From: JANXLO01 sp038231295
GTDB lineage: Bacteria; Armatimonadota; Chthonomonadetes; Chthonomonadales; Chthonomonadaceae
Direction of reading: 5' to 3'
DNA: 64,000 bases
Assembly (NCBI GenBank): GCA_038231295.1
Contig: JBBRLP010000014.1
Span: forward strand, 3,206 to 67,205
Shown here: positions 41,205 to 50,250 of the stretch, in pieces
Position numbering within the stretch: the stretch's first letter is position 1
Layout: every line of letters begins with the position of its first letter
Notes under the pieces: model-generated
Seen by the model: only the letters and a program-made list of their open reading frames with translations
The model's database searches: none
Told to the model about the DNA's origin: nothing
Position numbers and translations under genes: made by a program

Positions 41205-42269
41205 TCATTCGGATTTCTCCTCTTTTTTTGTCTCCGCCTCCCACCGCGCCGCCCTTGCCCGGTCTTTGCCGGTAGCGGCGGTCAGGTCTGCGCCGGAGTG
41301 AGCGCGGGCCTCCGCAGCCCGGATGCCATAGCGTCGTGTCGCGAAATCGGCGGCAATCTCCGCGCCGATGAGCAGGATACACATCGAGTAGTAGGCCCAG
41401 ACCACCAGGATGACCAGCCCGCCGAGAGGTCCGTAGAGGCGGTCGTAACTGTGGAACTGCGTCAGATAGACGCCGAAACCCACAAGCGTCAACTGCCAGA
41501 AGAGCGCCGCAACGCCCGCGCCCAGAAACGCGGCTTTCCAGGGAACGTTGCAGGAGGGAAGCAGGCGATAGAGCAGCGCGAACAGCAGGGCCAGAATGAG
41601 CATCGGAACAAGCCCCAGAAATCCCTGCACGACATCCGCCTCGATACGGCTGGAGAGATAGGGGATGCTGTAGCGCGAGAGGTAGGCGAAGAACGCGATG
41701 GCGGCGAGGTTGGCTCCCATAAGCGCGATGGTGTAGAAGGCCGCGCCAAACGCGATGACCCGCTGTTTCAGCCAGTGCCGAGTCTCCGGAACCCCCCAGA
41801 TGATATTCATGGCGGGCTGGAGGGCAAGAAACGCCTGATGCGCCCCGTAGAGCAGGCCGATAATCCCGATGACACCGATCAGAGCGCGGTCGGCGAGAAT
41901 GTGCTTGAGGATGCTATTGACGGAGTGCAGGATGTCAACATCACGCGGCACATAGGAGCGAATGGCGTTCTCGACCTGCCGCAGCGCACGCTGAGAGCCG
42001 CCGAGAAAGAACCCCAGTGCGGCAATTCCGACGACAAGCAGCGGAACGAGCGACAGCAGGGCACAATAGGCGCAGGCGCAGGCCATGAGACCGCACTGGT
42101 GGGTAGCGTAGGCATCAACCAGACGGCGAATGTAGCAGAGAACACGCTTAAGCGTGTCTCCGCGCCGCGCCGCCTCTTCGCAGTCCGCCAGAGCGATCAG
42201 ATTGCGCTTGACGTGATGCACCGACCAGTGGCGATGCGCTTTTTCCGGCTTGCTTTCCATCTGACCCAT
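41205..42269 (-). CDS. YihY/BrkB family inner membrane protein
   Basis: 354 residues from ATG 42269 (MGQMESK); a TTG 19 codons earlier is possible. A cytosolic head (KRVLCYIRRLVDAYATHQCGLMACACAYCALLSLVPLLVVGIAAL) carries the family motif of the first helix. Six helices in all, with the conserved YGAHQAFLALQPAMNIIWGVPETRHWLKQRV loop and the C-terminal GPLGGLVILVVWAYYSMCILLIGAEIAA. The C-tail is basic and charged. The family was once called ribonuclease BN; true function is unclear, possibly lipid or solute transport. It lies 83 bp downstream of rdgB on the same strand. Confidence 0.92.
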   Translation of the reverse strand: MGQMESKPEKAHRHWSVHHVKRNLIALADCEEAARRGDTLKRVLCYIRRLVDAYATHQCGLMACACAYCALLSLVPLLVVGIAALGFFLGGSQRALRQVENAIRSYVPRDVDILHSVNSILKHILADRALIGVIGIIGLLYGAHQAFLALQPAMNIIWGVPETRHWLKQRVIAFGAAFYTIALMGANLAAIAFFAYLSRYSIPYLSSRIEADVVQGFLGLVPMLILALLFALLYRLLPSCNVPWKAAFLGAGVAALFWQLTLVGFGVYLTQFHSYDRLYGPLGGLVILVVWAYYSMCILLIGAEIAADFATRRYGIRAAEARAHSGADLTAATGKDRARAARWEAETKKEEKSE

Positions 42270-42351
42270 TTGTTCTGTTCCGCCTGTCTTATGGGATGGC
42301 CCGTTGACTGCTCTCCCCTCCTGCAACTTACGTCACACTCGACAAAACCGC

Positions 42352-42960
42352 TCAGAAAATTTCACGCAGCAGGGGAACTGCCTGCGCGAGCGCCTTCCCG
42401 CGATGGCTGAGTTTGTGTTTCTCCTCCGGGGCGAGTTCCGCCATGTGTCTGCCAGGTTCGGGCAGCAGGAAGATCGGGTCGTAGCCGAAGCCGTGTGCGC
42501 CGCGCATCTCGAACGCTACCTGGCCCTCGCAAGTACCCATACATTCGTACGTCCGTCCGTCGGGCGTGGCGATGACGACCGCGCACTGGAATCGGCAGCC
42601 TCGCTTCTCTTCCGGCACGTCCTGCATCATTTCGAGGATACGGGTCATCTTGTCGTGGAAGGAGGTATCCTCGCCCAGAAAACGGTGGGACTTGACGCCA
42701 GGACTGCCGTCCAGCGCATCAATGCACAATCCCCCATCGTCCGCGATACAGACTAGCCCCGACACCGCAACGGCGGCGGCAGCCTTGATGTGCGCGTTCG
42801 CCATGAATGTCTCGCCGGTCTCCTCCACCGGGGGAGCGCCGGGATAGTCGGCGAGGGTTTTGAGTTCGACGCCCAGATGGGCCGCTTGCAGAATCTGGAG
42901 CATCTCCCCACCCTTTTTGAGATTGGTGGTGGCTATGAGGAGTTTGCGGTCGAAGGTCAC
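42352..42960 (-). CDS. rdgB: RdgB/Ham1 XTP/dITP diphosphatase
   Basis: 202 residues from GTG 42960, overlapping the rph stop (GTGA). LLIATTNLKKGGEMLQIL is the usual start (SxNxxKxxE), followed by ETFMANAHIKAAAAV, ADDGGLCIDALDGSPGVKSHRF (substrate loop), and GFGYDPIFLLPEPG, MAELAPEEKHKLSHRGKAL near the C-terminus. Removes non-canonical purine nucleotides (ITP, XTP) from the pool. Translational coupling to rph is a common bacterial arrangement. Confidence 0.96.
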   Translation of the reverse strand: MTFDRKLLIATTNLKKGGEMLQILQAAHLGVELKTLADYPGAPPVEETGETFMANAHIKAAAAVAVSGLVCIADDGGLCIDALDGSPGVKSHRFLGEDTSFHDKMTRILEMMQDVPEEKRGCRFQCAVVIATPDGRTYECMGTCEGQVAFEMRGAHGFGYDPIFLLPEPGRHMAELAPEEKHKLSHRGKALAQAVPLLREIF

Positions 42961-43682
42961 AGAATTCCCTCCAGAGCCACCTTTTGCAGCCGGAACAGTT
43001 CGTCCAAACCGATCTGCGCCAGATCGAGCAGGCGGCCGAGGCGGTTACGGTCGAAGGGCGTCTTTTCCCCCGTACCCTGCACTTCGATATAGCGTCCCTT
43101 ATCCATCGCCACGACGTTGAGGTCCACGTTGCACTTGCTGTCTTCCTCGTAGCACATATCGAGAATCTCGTCCGATCCGACCACTCCGACACTGATCGCG
43201 GCGACCTGTCCGAGCAGGGGCATACGGTTTATCTGCTTCGTTGTCACCAGTTTGCGGCAGGCTTCCGCCACCGCCACGTAGCTTCCCGTAATCGCAGCAC
43301 AGCGAGTTCCCGCGTCGGCTTGAAGCACATCGCAGTCAATCCAGAGCGTTCGGTCACCCAGCACCGGCAGTTCGACGACTGTCCGCAGGCTGCGCCCGAT
43401 GAGCCGCTGAATTTCGACCGTGCGGCCTCCCGGCCCGCCTTTGGTCTCGCGCTGTGTGCGTGTATTGGTCGAACGGGGCAGCATTCCGTACTCCGCCGTC
43501 AGCCAGCCCGGCAGTCCTTCGGCCTTGCGGAACGGCGGGATTTTGTCCTCGACGGAGACGGTGCAGATCACTTTCGTGTTGCCCATCTCTATCAGGCAGG
43601 AGCCTTCGGCGTTGGGCATAAAGCCCCTGGTGATTTTGGCGGGACGCATCTGTGCGCTCCCTCGACCGTCTATGCGCGGCAT
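42957..43682 (-). CDS. rph: Ribonuclease PH
   Basis: 241 residues. RIDGRGSAQMRPAKITRGFMPNAEGSCLIEMGNTKVICTVS is the canonical start. LTAEYGMLPRSTNTR, GRTVEIQRLIGRSLRTVVEL and DCDVLQADAGTRCAAITGSYVAV (phosphate and RNA-binding residues) are intact. Trims tRNA 3' ends by phosphorolysis. Located in a murI-rph-rdgB order also known from Firmicutes. Confidence 0.97.
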   Translation of the reverse strand: MPRIDGRGSAQMRPAKITRGFMPNAEGSCLIEMGNTKVICTVSVEDKIPPFRKAEGLPGWLTAEYGMLPRSTNTRTQRETKGGPGGRTVEIQRLIGRSLRTVVELPVLGDRTLWIDCDVLQADAGTRCAAITGSYVAVAEACRKLVTTKQINRMPLLGQVAAISVGVVGSDEILDMCYEEDSKCNVDLNVVAMDKGRYIEVQGTGEKTPFDRNRLGRLLDLAQIGLDELFRLQKVALEGIL

Positions 43683-43709
43683 GGGCGTTTTCCCCTCACA
43701 ACGAAATTG

Positions 43710-43740
43710 GCGCGTTCCGCAGCGAAAGCGGAACGCGCCA
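43710..43740 (-). terminator. Hairpin between murI and rph
   Basis: GGCGCGTTCCGC pairs perfectly with GCGGAACGCGCC around a 7-nt loop. On the minus strand it is followed by AATTTCGTT, a weak U-tract. It could attenuate read-through from murI into rph. Confidence 0.5.
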
Positions 43741-43772
43741 GACTTCGACAGAGAGCGGTCTTTCTCCTGCCT

Positions 43773-44621
43773 TCATCCCGAACCCGCAATCTCCAGCCGC
43801 CCTGAATTCCAGTGTGCCGACCGTAACTCTACGCTCGAAACCGCCTCTGCGAGGAAGAACTCCAGTTGAGAGCGGAACAGGGTCTCCTCCCCGGTCGTCG
43901 TGAGGAGATGTCTCGCGTCCATCGGTTCGGCAGGCGACTTCGTACAGACCGGTAGGCGGGAAGCCAGTTCCAGTACCGTCTGCTCGGCAGGGTCCACGAA
44001 GCGAATGTGCGGCGCGATCTGCTGAAGCGTGGGAAGGAGGAACGGGTAGTGCGTGCAGCCGAGGACAATGGTATCCACAGCGGCCTCTAGCAGCGGTGTG
44101 AGGTAGGTTCTGGCCGCCTCGAACGCAGGCGGAGTCTCCAGATTTCCCGCCTCTACCAGAGGGACAAAGGCCGGGCAGGCGACTTCGTGGATAGTCAGAC
44201 CGAGATTCAACGCGGTGAACGTGCGCGTGTAGGCTTCACTGCGGACCGTGCCTGACGTAGCGAGAACACCGATGCGCCCATTGGAGGTGACCTGCGACGC
44301 GGCCTGCGCTCCCGGCTCAATCACGCCCAAGACGAGCGTATCGGGATGGGTATCGCGCACTGCCTGAAGGGCGGTCGCAGAGGAAATGTTACAGGCCATG
44401 ACGATGGCTTTGCAGCCCGCACCGAGCAGTCCCGCACTGATTCCGCTGGCAAAGCCGCGCACTTCGGCCAGGTCGCGGCCGCCATAAGGGACGTGGGCCT
44501 GATCGGCCACAAAGAGGATGGATTCAGCGGGCAGATGCCGCATCATCTGCCGCACGACGGTCATACCGCCGAGGCCCGAATCGAAAACGCCGATAGGAGC
44601 CGAACAGGGAGCAGCGGCCAT
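43773..44621 (-). CDS. murI: Glutamate racemase
   Basis: 282 residues. IGVFDSGLGGMTVVRQMMRHLP is the family start (catalytic Asp and Ser). The two catalytic cysteines are in VMACNISSATAL near 77 and VLGCTHYPFLLPTL near 188; the former has CNISS where most enzymes have CNTAS. ADQAHVPYGGRD also present. Makes D-glutamate for peptidoglycan. Six bp after gerM and 16 bp after the amidase, making a cell-wall operon. Confidence 0.95.
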   Translation of the reverse strand: MAAAPCSAPIGVFDSGLGGMTVVRQMMRHLPAESILFVADQAHVPYGGRDLAEVRGFASGISAGLLGAGCKAIVMACNISSATALQAVRDTHPDTLVLGVIEPGAQAASQVTSNGRIGVLATSGTVRSEAYTRTFTALNLGLTIHEVACPAFVPLVEAGNLETPPAFEAARTYLTPLLEAAVDTIVLGCTHYPFLLPTLQQIAPHIRFVDPAEQTVLELASRLPVCTKSPAEPMDARHLLTTTGEETLFRSQLEFFLAEAVSSVELRSAHWNSGRLEIAGSG

Positions 44622-44626
44622 CGTTA

Positions 44627-45127
44627 TTAGTGATCCTCGCTCTGTCCGCCCGAAGGCGTGGTTTTGACGCTGCTGCGTACGGGGAAGGGCGTACTCCAGT
44701 CCGTATTCTGACTGTCGAACGGTTTGCCCTCGACTGTCACGCGCATCCGCTGAACCTCCGGGAACTTCGCCAGCGTCGCGCAGAGGGACTTTTGCGCCAT
44801 AGACTCCACGCTGTCTCCGTTGTTGGCGAGCGCATTGAACTCCTTGCTGAAATCAAGGGTCGCAACGCCCTCTTTCAGGTTCAGATTCAAGAGCTGCGTT
44901 CCTTTTGGGAAGGGCGAGGCCGTTCCCTGCGTCAGCAGTACGGTCAGCGCATCTTTTAGCGGAGTCGCAGGTAAGGTGGCAGCAGGAGCCGCCGGTTCGA
45001 TAGCGCGAACCGGCGGGGGAACGGTTTCCGCCTGGACGGGAGTAGTGGCAGTCGAGCTGTGGCAGCCATAAGTAAGGACGCCGGTTAGCAAGAGGCAGGC
45101 AATGCCGAAACGAGCGCGACTGAACAT
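44627..45127 (-). CDS. gerM: GerMN domain lipoprotein-like protein
   Basis: 166 residues. The N-terminal hydrophobic stretch ends LTGVLTYGCHSS, a loose lipobox. After a Pro/Ala linker comes a single GerMN domain (LKDALTVLLTQGTASPFPKGTQLLNLNLKEGVATLDFSKEFNA, SLCATLAKFPEVQRMRVTVEG). GerM domains occur in sporulation and envelope proteins next to amidases. The operon position between amiC and murI matches the Firmicutes gerM-rph arrangement, although this organism appears to be diderm. Confidence 0.88.
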   Translation of the reverse strand: MFSRARFGIACLLLTGVLTYGCHSSTATTPVQAETVPPPVRAIEPAAPAATLPATPLKDALTVLLTQGTASPFPKGTQLLNLNLKEGVATLDFSKEFNALANNGDSVESMAQKSLCATLAKFPEVQRMRVTVEGKPFDSQNTDWSTPFPVRSSVKTTPSGGQSEDH

Positions 45128-45136
45128 AGTTTCTCC

Positions 45137-47212
45137 CTATTTTCCATCCCCGGCGCCATCGTCGGAGCCGGGAGGTATGGCCGGTGTCGGGTCGGTGAAA
45201 GGCTTCTTCTCATCCGTCACGCTGGAAGGATTCTGCGCGACCGGAGTGCCTTCCACATAGCGGCGCAGGCCATCACAAACCGCCTGCGCGACTCGACGCT
45301 GGAAGTTTTCATCCAGCAGTTTGCGCCGATCGTTGAGGTTGTTGATGTAGGCGACTTCGCACAGAACGGCGGGCATTTTGCTCTGCCGCAGCACGGCGAA
45401 ACCGCTCTGGTACATGATGCTGTCGGAGAGGACACCACGACTTGGCAGCCCCGTCACCGCCATGACCGCCTCCTGCACACAGGTCGCAAGCGCCCGGCTG
45501 CTGGCATCCTGCATATGGTAGTACGTACTTGTCCCGGAAGCAGAGTTGACCGAACCGTTCGAGTCGTTGTGGATGCTGACAAACAGGTCGGCCCCGCAGT
45601 CATTGGCAAGCTGTGAGCGGGCGTTCAGGGAGACATCCATATCCCTGTCTCGGGTCATAATCACGTGCGCCCCACACGACTCCAGGGCTTCGCGCAGTTT
45701 GAGCGCGATGGCGAGCGTAATATCCTTTTCGTAGACGACATGACCGCCGCCTTTGCCGTCCGCCCCAGTCGCCGCGCCGCCATGCCCCGCATCTACGACG
45801 ATGACTTTGTCCGAAAGCGCCCCCGAAGCGTTGCGCGGCAGCAGCAGATCAAGCACAATATGCTCACTCGTCTGGTCTATCCGGTAACCAACGACGCGGG
45901 CCGTATCTACGACGATGCGCGTCATTGGCGGCGAGTCCTGCTCCTGGCGGGCATGAATGCCGCTCACCAGACGGTGGGTACAGGTCTTCTCGGCATCCTC
46001 CGGGTCCGGCAGGTGCAAGACCGCGTTGGGAATATCCATGACCATCTGCGTCGTTCCCGGTGCGTAGTGGATGTAGGGCAAAACATATCCGCTCATCGCG
46101 ACTTCAATATGGAATTGCGACGCGTTGTCGGTGCTGAAACTGATGCCGCGCACCTCAACGGGCGGCACATCACGCTTCCCGCCTCGCGATGCGATCACAC
46201 TGTTGCCAGCACGATTCGGATTGATTCGCGTTTTCACCGTCCCAGTCTTGCTGACGTTCGCTGGGGCATCCGGGTTTCCTAATTCCTGCCTGGTTCCCTT
46301 TTCCAGCGTCGGTTTCGTTCCCGACAACCCGACAACGACTCCGGGAACGGTGGGGTTAGGGGTGTTAAGAACTGGCTTCCCGCCGTTCGCAGGCTTCTCC
46401 GGCTTAGACGTTGCGACACGCACGGCAGATTTCTCGACGCCTGCAAAAATCAGATTCTCCGAGTTCCCCAGAGAATCCCCGGCCTTCAGTTCCGAACCTT
46501 CTGCCAGTTCCACCACGACCCGCGCCACGTCCACACTGTTCTGCCCGGTGCGAAGTTTGAGCGCATGATTCTCGTCGGAAGCAAGGGCCGTCGGCTTGAA
46601 TTCGTCGTGTACGACTGCCCCCACGCAGTCTATATAGGCGCGTACCGGATGAAGCTCGGCGATGGTGCGGACATGGTACGGAACGGGGAAACTGGTGACG
46701 ACGTGCAGGCCGTTGCGATCCCAGTTTGCGCCCGTGATTCGGGCGAGCAGGTAAACCGTATCACCCTTCTTTCCGACTACCGGCTTCCCGTCTTTTCCCA
46801 GTGCGTCCGGCTGCATGACCTCACCGTCCACGATTTTCGCCACGTCGGAGAGCGCAATCATCGGCTTGCCGTTGGGTTTCGCCAGGGCGATTTCGCTGTG
46901 TTGTCCTGTTTTCTTGAGGGTGACAACGGCGGCATCGCCCCGGTCATTGATGTGCCAGTCCGCTCCAAAGAGCGCCAGCAGATCAAGCGCGACGAAGGTG
47001 TCGGCTCCATCGGAAACTGCGGGCAGACGGTTGATGAACTCTTTGCCTGCCAGGCGCACATGCACCGGCTTCAACGGTTCTGCGGCATGAACGGGCGTGG
47101 GCAGATTGAACAGGAGTGCGAGCAAAACAGGCCGTCCCCAAAAGCCTGATGCTGCGCGAAGACGTGAAAGGAGTGAAGGGGATTTCGCAGAGTCGTAGGG
47201 TGAATAATGCAC
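45137..47212 (-). CDS. amiC: N-acetylmuramoyl-L-alanine amidase (AmiC type) with N-terminal AMIN region
   Basis: 691 residues from GTG 47212, preceded by AAGGTAGGTG. Signal region ends VHAAE. Residues 40-170 resemble a copper-amine-oxidase N-terminal/stalk-type domain (VHVRLAGKEFINRLPAVSDGADTFVALDLLALFGADW). About 360-450 is an AMIN domain (VRGISFSTDNASQFHIEVAM...). Residues 470-660 are Amidase_3 with zinc ligands in VVDAGHGGAATG, VYEKDITL, SIHNDS and the catalytic Glu in LCEVAYINN. Cleaves the peptide side chain from muramic acid during division or wall turnover. First gene of the amiC-gerM-murI-rph-rdgB cluster. Confidence 0.93.
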   Translation of the reverse strand: MHYSPYDSAKSPSLLSRLRAASGFWGRPVLLALLFNLPTPVHAAEPLKPVHVRLAGKEFINRLPAVSDGADTFVALDLLALFGADWHINDRGDAAVVTLKKTGQHSEIALAKPNGKPMIALSDVAKIVDGEVMQPDALGKDGKPVVGKKGDTVYLLARITGANWDRNGLHVVTSFPVPYHVRTIAELHPVRAYIDCVGAVVHDEFKPTALASDENHALKLRTGQNSVDVARVVVELAEGSELKAGDSLGNSENLIFAGVEKSAVRVATSKPEKPANGGKPVLNTPNPTVPGVVVGLSGTKPTLEKGTRQELGNPDAPANVSKTGTVKTRINPNRAGNSVIASRGGKRDVPPVEVRGISFSTDNASQFHIEVAMSGYVLPYIHYAPGTTQMVMDIPNAVLHLPDPEDAEKTCTHRLVSGIHARQEQDSPPMTRIVVDTARVVGYRIDQTSEHIVLDLLLPRNASGALSDKVIVVDAGHGGAATGADGKGGGHVVYEKDITLAIALKLREALESCGAHVIMTRDRDMDVSLNARSQLANDCGADLFVSIHNDSNGSVNSASGTSTYYHMQDASSRALATCVQEAVMAVTGLPSRGVLSDSIMYQSGFAVLRQSKMPAVLCEVAYINNLNDRRKLLDENFQRRVAQAVCDGLRRYVEGTPVAQNPSSVTDEKKPFTDPTPAIPPGSDDGAGDGK

Positions 47213-47363
47213 GGTCTTGCACCTACCTTTACCGAGAATCTGGGACGCTGAGAAACGAAAAGAAGGCCGCGAGGCGGAAAATGCGATAAGCCTGTTGACG
47301 GGAAGAGCGGGGGTTTCCTCCGGTTCAATCAGGCAAGAGAGCGAAACAAGCGCGATTTCGTTC

Positions 47364-47393
47364 AGTATAGCGGAAAAACGGGCAGGTTGTCCA
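47364..47393 (-). promoter_or_regulatory. Promoter of the amiC-gerM-murI cluster
   Basis: Minus-strand TGGACA (47388-47393), 18-nt spacer and TATACT (47364-47369), giving a leader of about 145 nt before the GTG start. The remainder of the 373-bp gap (47213-47585) shows no other gene. Confidence 0.6.
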
Positions 47394-47536
47394 GACGTGA
47401 CGAAGATTTTTCTGCCTTTTTTCCGTTATTGCCTCTCCGTCTGCAAATTTTTGTCTGCTACGTGTGGAAAGCGGAGTCATACAGACTGGGCAGGCGATTG
47501 GCGACTGCGTGGCGAACTATACCCTATCAAAGAGTT

Positions 47537-47567
47537 GGTCTCGACGGCAGGACGCCGTTTTGAGACC
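47537..47567 (+). promoter_or_regulatory. Hairpin in the leader of the SDR gene
   Basis: GGTCTC pairs with GAGACC, enclosing ACGGC/GCCGT, ending 18 bp before the ATG. The string GGTCTCGACGGC and a nearby TATACCCTAT also occur together near 55736-55765. Possible regulatory or repeat element. Confidence 0.4.
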
Positions 47568-47585
47568 CCATAAGGGGCAGACGTC

Positions 47586-48344
47586 ATGATAGACCTGACA
47601 GGCAAGCATATCTTTATCGCGGGCGGCGGGCGCGGCATCGGGGCGGCGGCGGCACGCCAGGCGGCCGAGGCCGGGGCCAGCGTGAGTGTCAACTACGTTC
47701 AGGGAGCATCAGCGGCGGCGAAATTGGTCGCAGAGATCACTGCGGCGGGAGGACGGGCCTGCGCGGTGCAGGCTGACATCTCTGTAGATGGCGAGGTCGA
47801 AGTCGCGATAGACGAGGCGGTTTCAAAGCTTGGGCCTCTGAACGGGCTTGTCGTCTCGGCGGGAATCTTCGAGGGCAGCCCTATCGAAGAGATGACCGCC
47901 GATTTCTGGGACAGAACGATGGCGATTAATCTGCGCGGCACGTTCCTCTCAGTACGCGCCGCCGTCAAACAGATGCGGGCCGCCGAGGCTGGGGGCAGCA
48001 TCGTTATCTACACCTCCACCGCAGGACAGCGCGGTTCGGCGGTCTATTCCGCCTATGCCACCTCAAAGGGAGCGCAGATACTGTTCATGCGTTCGATGGC
48101 GATGGAGCTGGCCGCGAACCGCATTCGCGTCAACTGTATCGCCCCCGCTTGGACAGAGACGGAAATGGTGACTGAGAAGATTGACGCCATTGGCCGGGAA
48201 TCCGTCGTGCGCGGCTTTCCTCTGGGCCGCATCGGGCTGCCCGAAGACATCGCAGGAGCCACCTGCTTCCTCCTCAGCGATCTGGCGAATTTCATCACCG
48301 GAGCTACGCTGACAGTGGATGGCGGGATGGACATGCGCGGCTAA
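47586..48344 (+). CDS. Short-chain dehydrogenase/reductase (FabG-like)
   Basis: 252 residues, AAGGGGC ahead of the ATG. Cofactor site FIAGGGRGIGAAAARQAAEAG, the NNAG-equivalent LVVSAGIFEG, and catalytic Ser-Tyr-Lys in VIYTSTAGQRGSAVYSAYATSKGA. The C-terminal VNCIAPAWTETEMVTEK and GATLTVDGGMDMRG are standard for classical SDRs. NAD(P)-dependent; substrate not evident. Followed 23 bp later by the histidine kinase gene. Confidence 0.93.
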   Translation: MIDLTGKHIFIAGGGRGIGAAAARQAAEAGASVSVNYVQGASAAAKLVAEITAAGGRACAVQADISVDGEVEVAIDEAVSKLGPLNGLVVSAGIFEGSPIEEMTADFWDRTMAINLRGTFLSVRAAVKQMRAAEAGGSIVIYTSTAGQRGSAVYSAYATSKGAQILFMRSMAMELAANRIRVNCIAPAWTETEMVTEKIDAIGRESVVRGFPLGRIGLPEDIAGATCFLLSDLANFITGATLTVDGGMDMRG

Positions 48345-48367
48345 CAAAGTCCTTCTGTGGAGATGCC

Positions 48368-49618
48368 ATGACGCCTCGAATGCAGCAGATACTCTATCAA
48401 ATCAGTGTGTTGACCGATCCGAATCCCGACATCATTTTCGAGCGTATTGCCCAGGCAGTGGGCGACTACTATGAGGGTGCAATGGCGATGATAAACCTGT
48501 CGGCAGAGGGCTGCCTTCAGTTTCGGGCGATGGTCAACCCGCATCGTATCATTCGCCGCCTTTCGACAAACTCCGTGCAGGGAACGTTCTGTCTCATCAC
48601 GCTTCGGACCATGGCGCCCCTCCTGATTCAGAATGCTGCCGAGCGTCCTGACCTCCTGGGCCATCCCGCGATACGATTCAAACTGACCCGTTACCTCGGC
48701 GTTCCCATACTTGATTCAGGGGGAGCGCCGCTGGGAACGCTCTGTTTTCTCGATAGCCGATCAGACGATTTGCTGGGGGATGCAGATATTCAGTTCATGT
48801 CGCTGCTTGCCATGCGTGTGAGTGCGGAAGTGGAGCGGGAACGCACGGCCCTCGCACGTCTTGAGGAACACAGGCTGGCCGCACAGAAGACAGCAGAACT
48901 GAACGCCCTCCTTCAGGCCAGCGCCGAAGAGAAACGCCGGTTCGTCAGCATGGTGATACACGACCTCCGTCTGCCTTTGGCGACCATGCAGACCGTCATC
49001 TATCTGCTGCGGGCCGAACAGGACGCTACGGAACGTGAGATGTATCTCGACACGATGGAGAACCGCACCTATGCGCTCACCAGTCTCCTCGATGGACTGA
49101 CACAGTACCAGAAAGTGGAGTCGGGCCGAATGCCGCTTCTGCTGCGCCCGGTAGACCTTGCACGGCACCTTCAGGAGTGCGTGGACAATTTCACTCCGGG
49201 GCTGGTGGGCAGTGCCGTCTGCTGTGAGTGCCATTTCGCGCCTGATCTAGGCTCCCTTGTCTCTGACCCCGACAAGCTGACACATATCGTCCTGAACCTG
49301 CTCTCCAACGCGCTCAAATTCACGCCCGAAGGCAAAGTCTGGATTCGGGCATATCGAGGAGATTCGAGCTCCTGGGCGCTGGAAGTGGAAGATACCGGGA
49401 TTGGTATCCACCGGGAAGACAAAGACCGGATTTTCGAGGAGTTCTATCGTTCCACTCCCCACCAATCTGCCTTTCCCTCTGGCTCCGGCCTCGGCCTCGC
49501 CATTGTCAAGCGTCTCTGTGACGCGCTACAGGCGGAAATAAAAATCGAGAGTAATCAGGGCCAAGGTACGCTCTTCCGCATCGTTTTCCCCGGCAGCGTC
49601 GTCAGTTCACAGGATTAA
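48368..49618 (+). CDS. GAF-domain sensor histidine kinase, orphan
   Basis: 416 residues, no membrane segment. GAF domain at about 20-160 (DYYEGAMAMINLSAEGCLQFRAMV, RYLGVPILDSGGAPLGTLCFLD), a coiled linker, HisKA with H-box FVSMVIHDLRLPLATMQT, and HATPase_c with N box LTHIVLNLLSNALKFTPEG, G1 DTGIGI and G2 SGSGLGLAIVKRL. It phosphorylates a response regulator that is not encoded here. Its stop overlaps the convergent kynB stop by 4 bp (TTAA). Confidence 0.93.
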   Translation: MTPRMQQILYQISVLTDPNPDIIFERIAQAVGDYYEGAMAMINLSAEGCLQFRAMVNPHRIIRRLSTNSVQGTFCLITLRTMAPLLIQNAAERPDLLGHPAIRFKLTRYLGVPILDSGGAPLGTLCFLDSRSDDLLGDADIQFMSLLAMRVSAEVERERTALARLEEHRLAAQKTAELNALLQASAEEKRRFVSMVIHDLRLPLATMQTVIYLLRAEQDATEREMYLDTMENRTYALTSLLDGLTQYQKVESGRMPLLLRPVDLARHLQECVDNFTPGLVGSAVCCECHFAPDLGSLVSDPDKLTHIVLNLLSNALKFTPEGKVWIRAYRGDSSSWALEVEDTGIGIHREDKDRIFEEFYRSTPHQSAFPSGSGLGLAIVKRLCDALQAEIKIESNQGQGTLFRIVFPGSVVSSQD

Positions 49619-50250
49619 CCGCGCAAAATCGCCCGCACAGGGGAGCCGTCCGCGCCTTCGAGGCGCAGGGGCAGCGCGATCAGTTCATAGAAACCTTCGG
49701 GAACTCCACGGAGGTCCAGCCCCTCCAGAATGGCGATTCCATTCGCGCCGAGCGCGTGGTGGATCGGCAGGTCTTTGCTGTCCAGCGCATCTACCGATGG
49801 CACGTCCAGACCCAGCAACGTGACGCCCTGCTCCCGCAGCCATTCGGGTACATCGGGCGCGAGAACCGGAATCGTCTGTGGAAAGACTGCGGAGTTCGGC
49901 CAGCCTCCGGTTCGTAGCAGCAGGCGCGGCACAGGCAGAAACGCGGCAGGAATGTCTTCTCGCCGAATCGTCGCACGTCCCTCCACGCCAACCACCGCCG
50001 CTCTCCCCAGATAGAGGTGCAAATCCAGTTCCCCGACAGTGGAGCCATCGTCGCGATAGTGGAACGGAGCGTCCAGATGGGTTCCCGTGTGCGGACTGAG
50101 ACGCAGACTGCCCAGATTGACCGAGTCGCCCTGCTCCAATCGGCACAGCATCTCGTAGGCATAGGGCGTATCGCCAGGCCAGCCTGCCAGCGCAGAACTC
50201 ACCGGGCGGGTAATGTCGTAGAGACGGACACTGCGTTCACGGGAACTCAT
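49615..50250 (-). CDS. kynB: Kynurenine formamidase (cyclase family)
   Basis: 211 residues. The metal site LSPHTGTHLDAPFHY (HxGTHxDxPxH) is intact, after LYDITRPVSSALAGWPGDTPY. LGLDVPSVDALDSKDLPIHHALGANGIAILEGLDL is the usual C-terminal half with metal and catalytic residues. Hydrolyses N-formylkynurenine to kynurenine. Its ATG overlaps the kynU stop (ATGA), so the two are coupled. Tryptophan 2,3-dioxygenase (kynA) is not present in the window. Confidence 0.93.
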   Translation of the reverse strand: MSSRERSVRLYDITRPVSSALAGWPGDTPYAYEMLCRLEQGDSVNLGSLRLSPHTGTHLDAPFHYRDDGSTVGELDLHLYLGRAAVVGVEGRATIRREDIPAAFLPVPRLLLRTGGWPNSAVFPQTIPVLAPDVPEWLREQGVTLLGLDVPSVDALDSKDLPIHHALGANGIAILEGLDLRGVPEGFYELIALPLRLEGADGSPVRAILRG

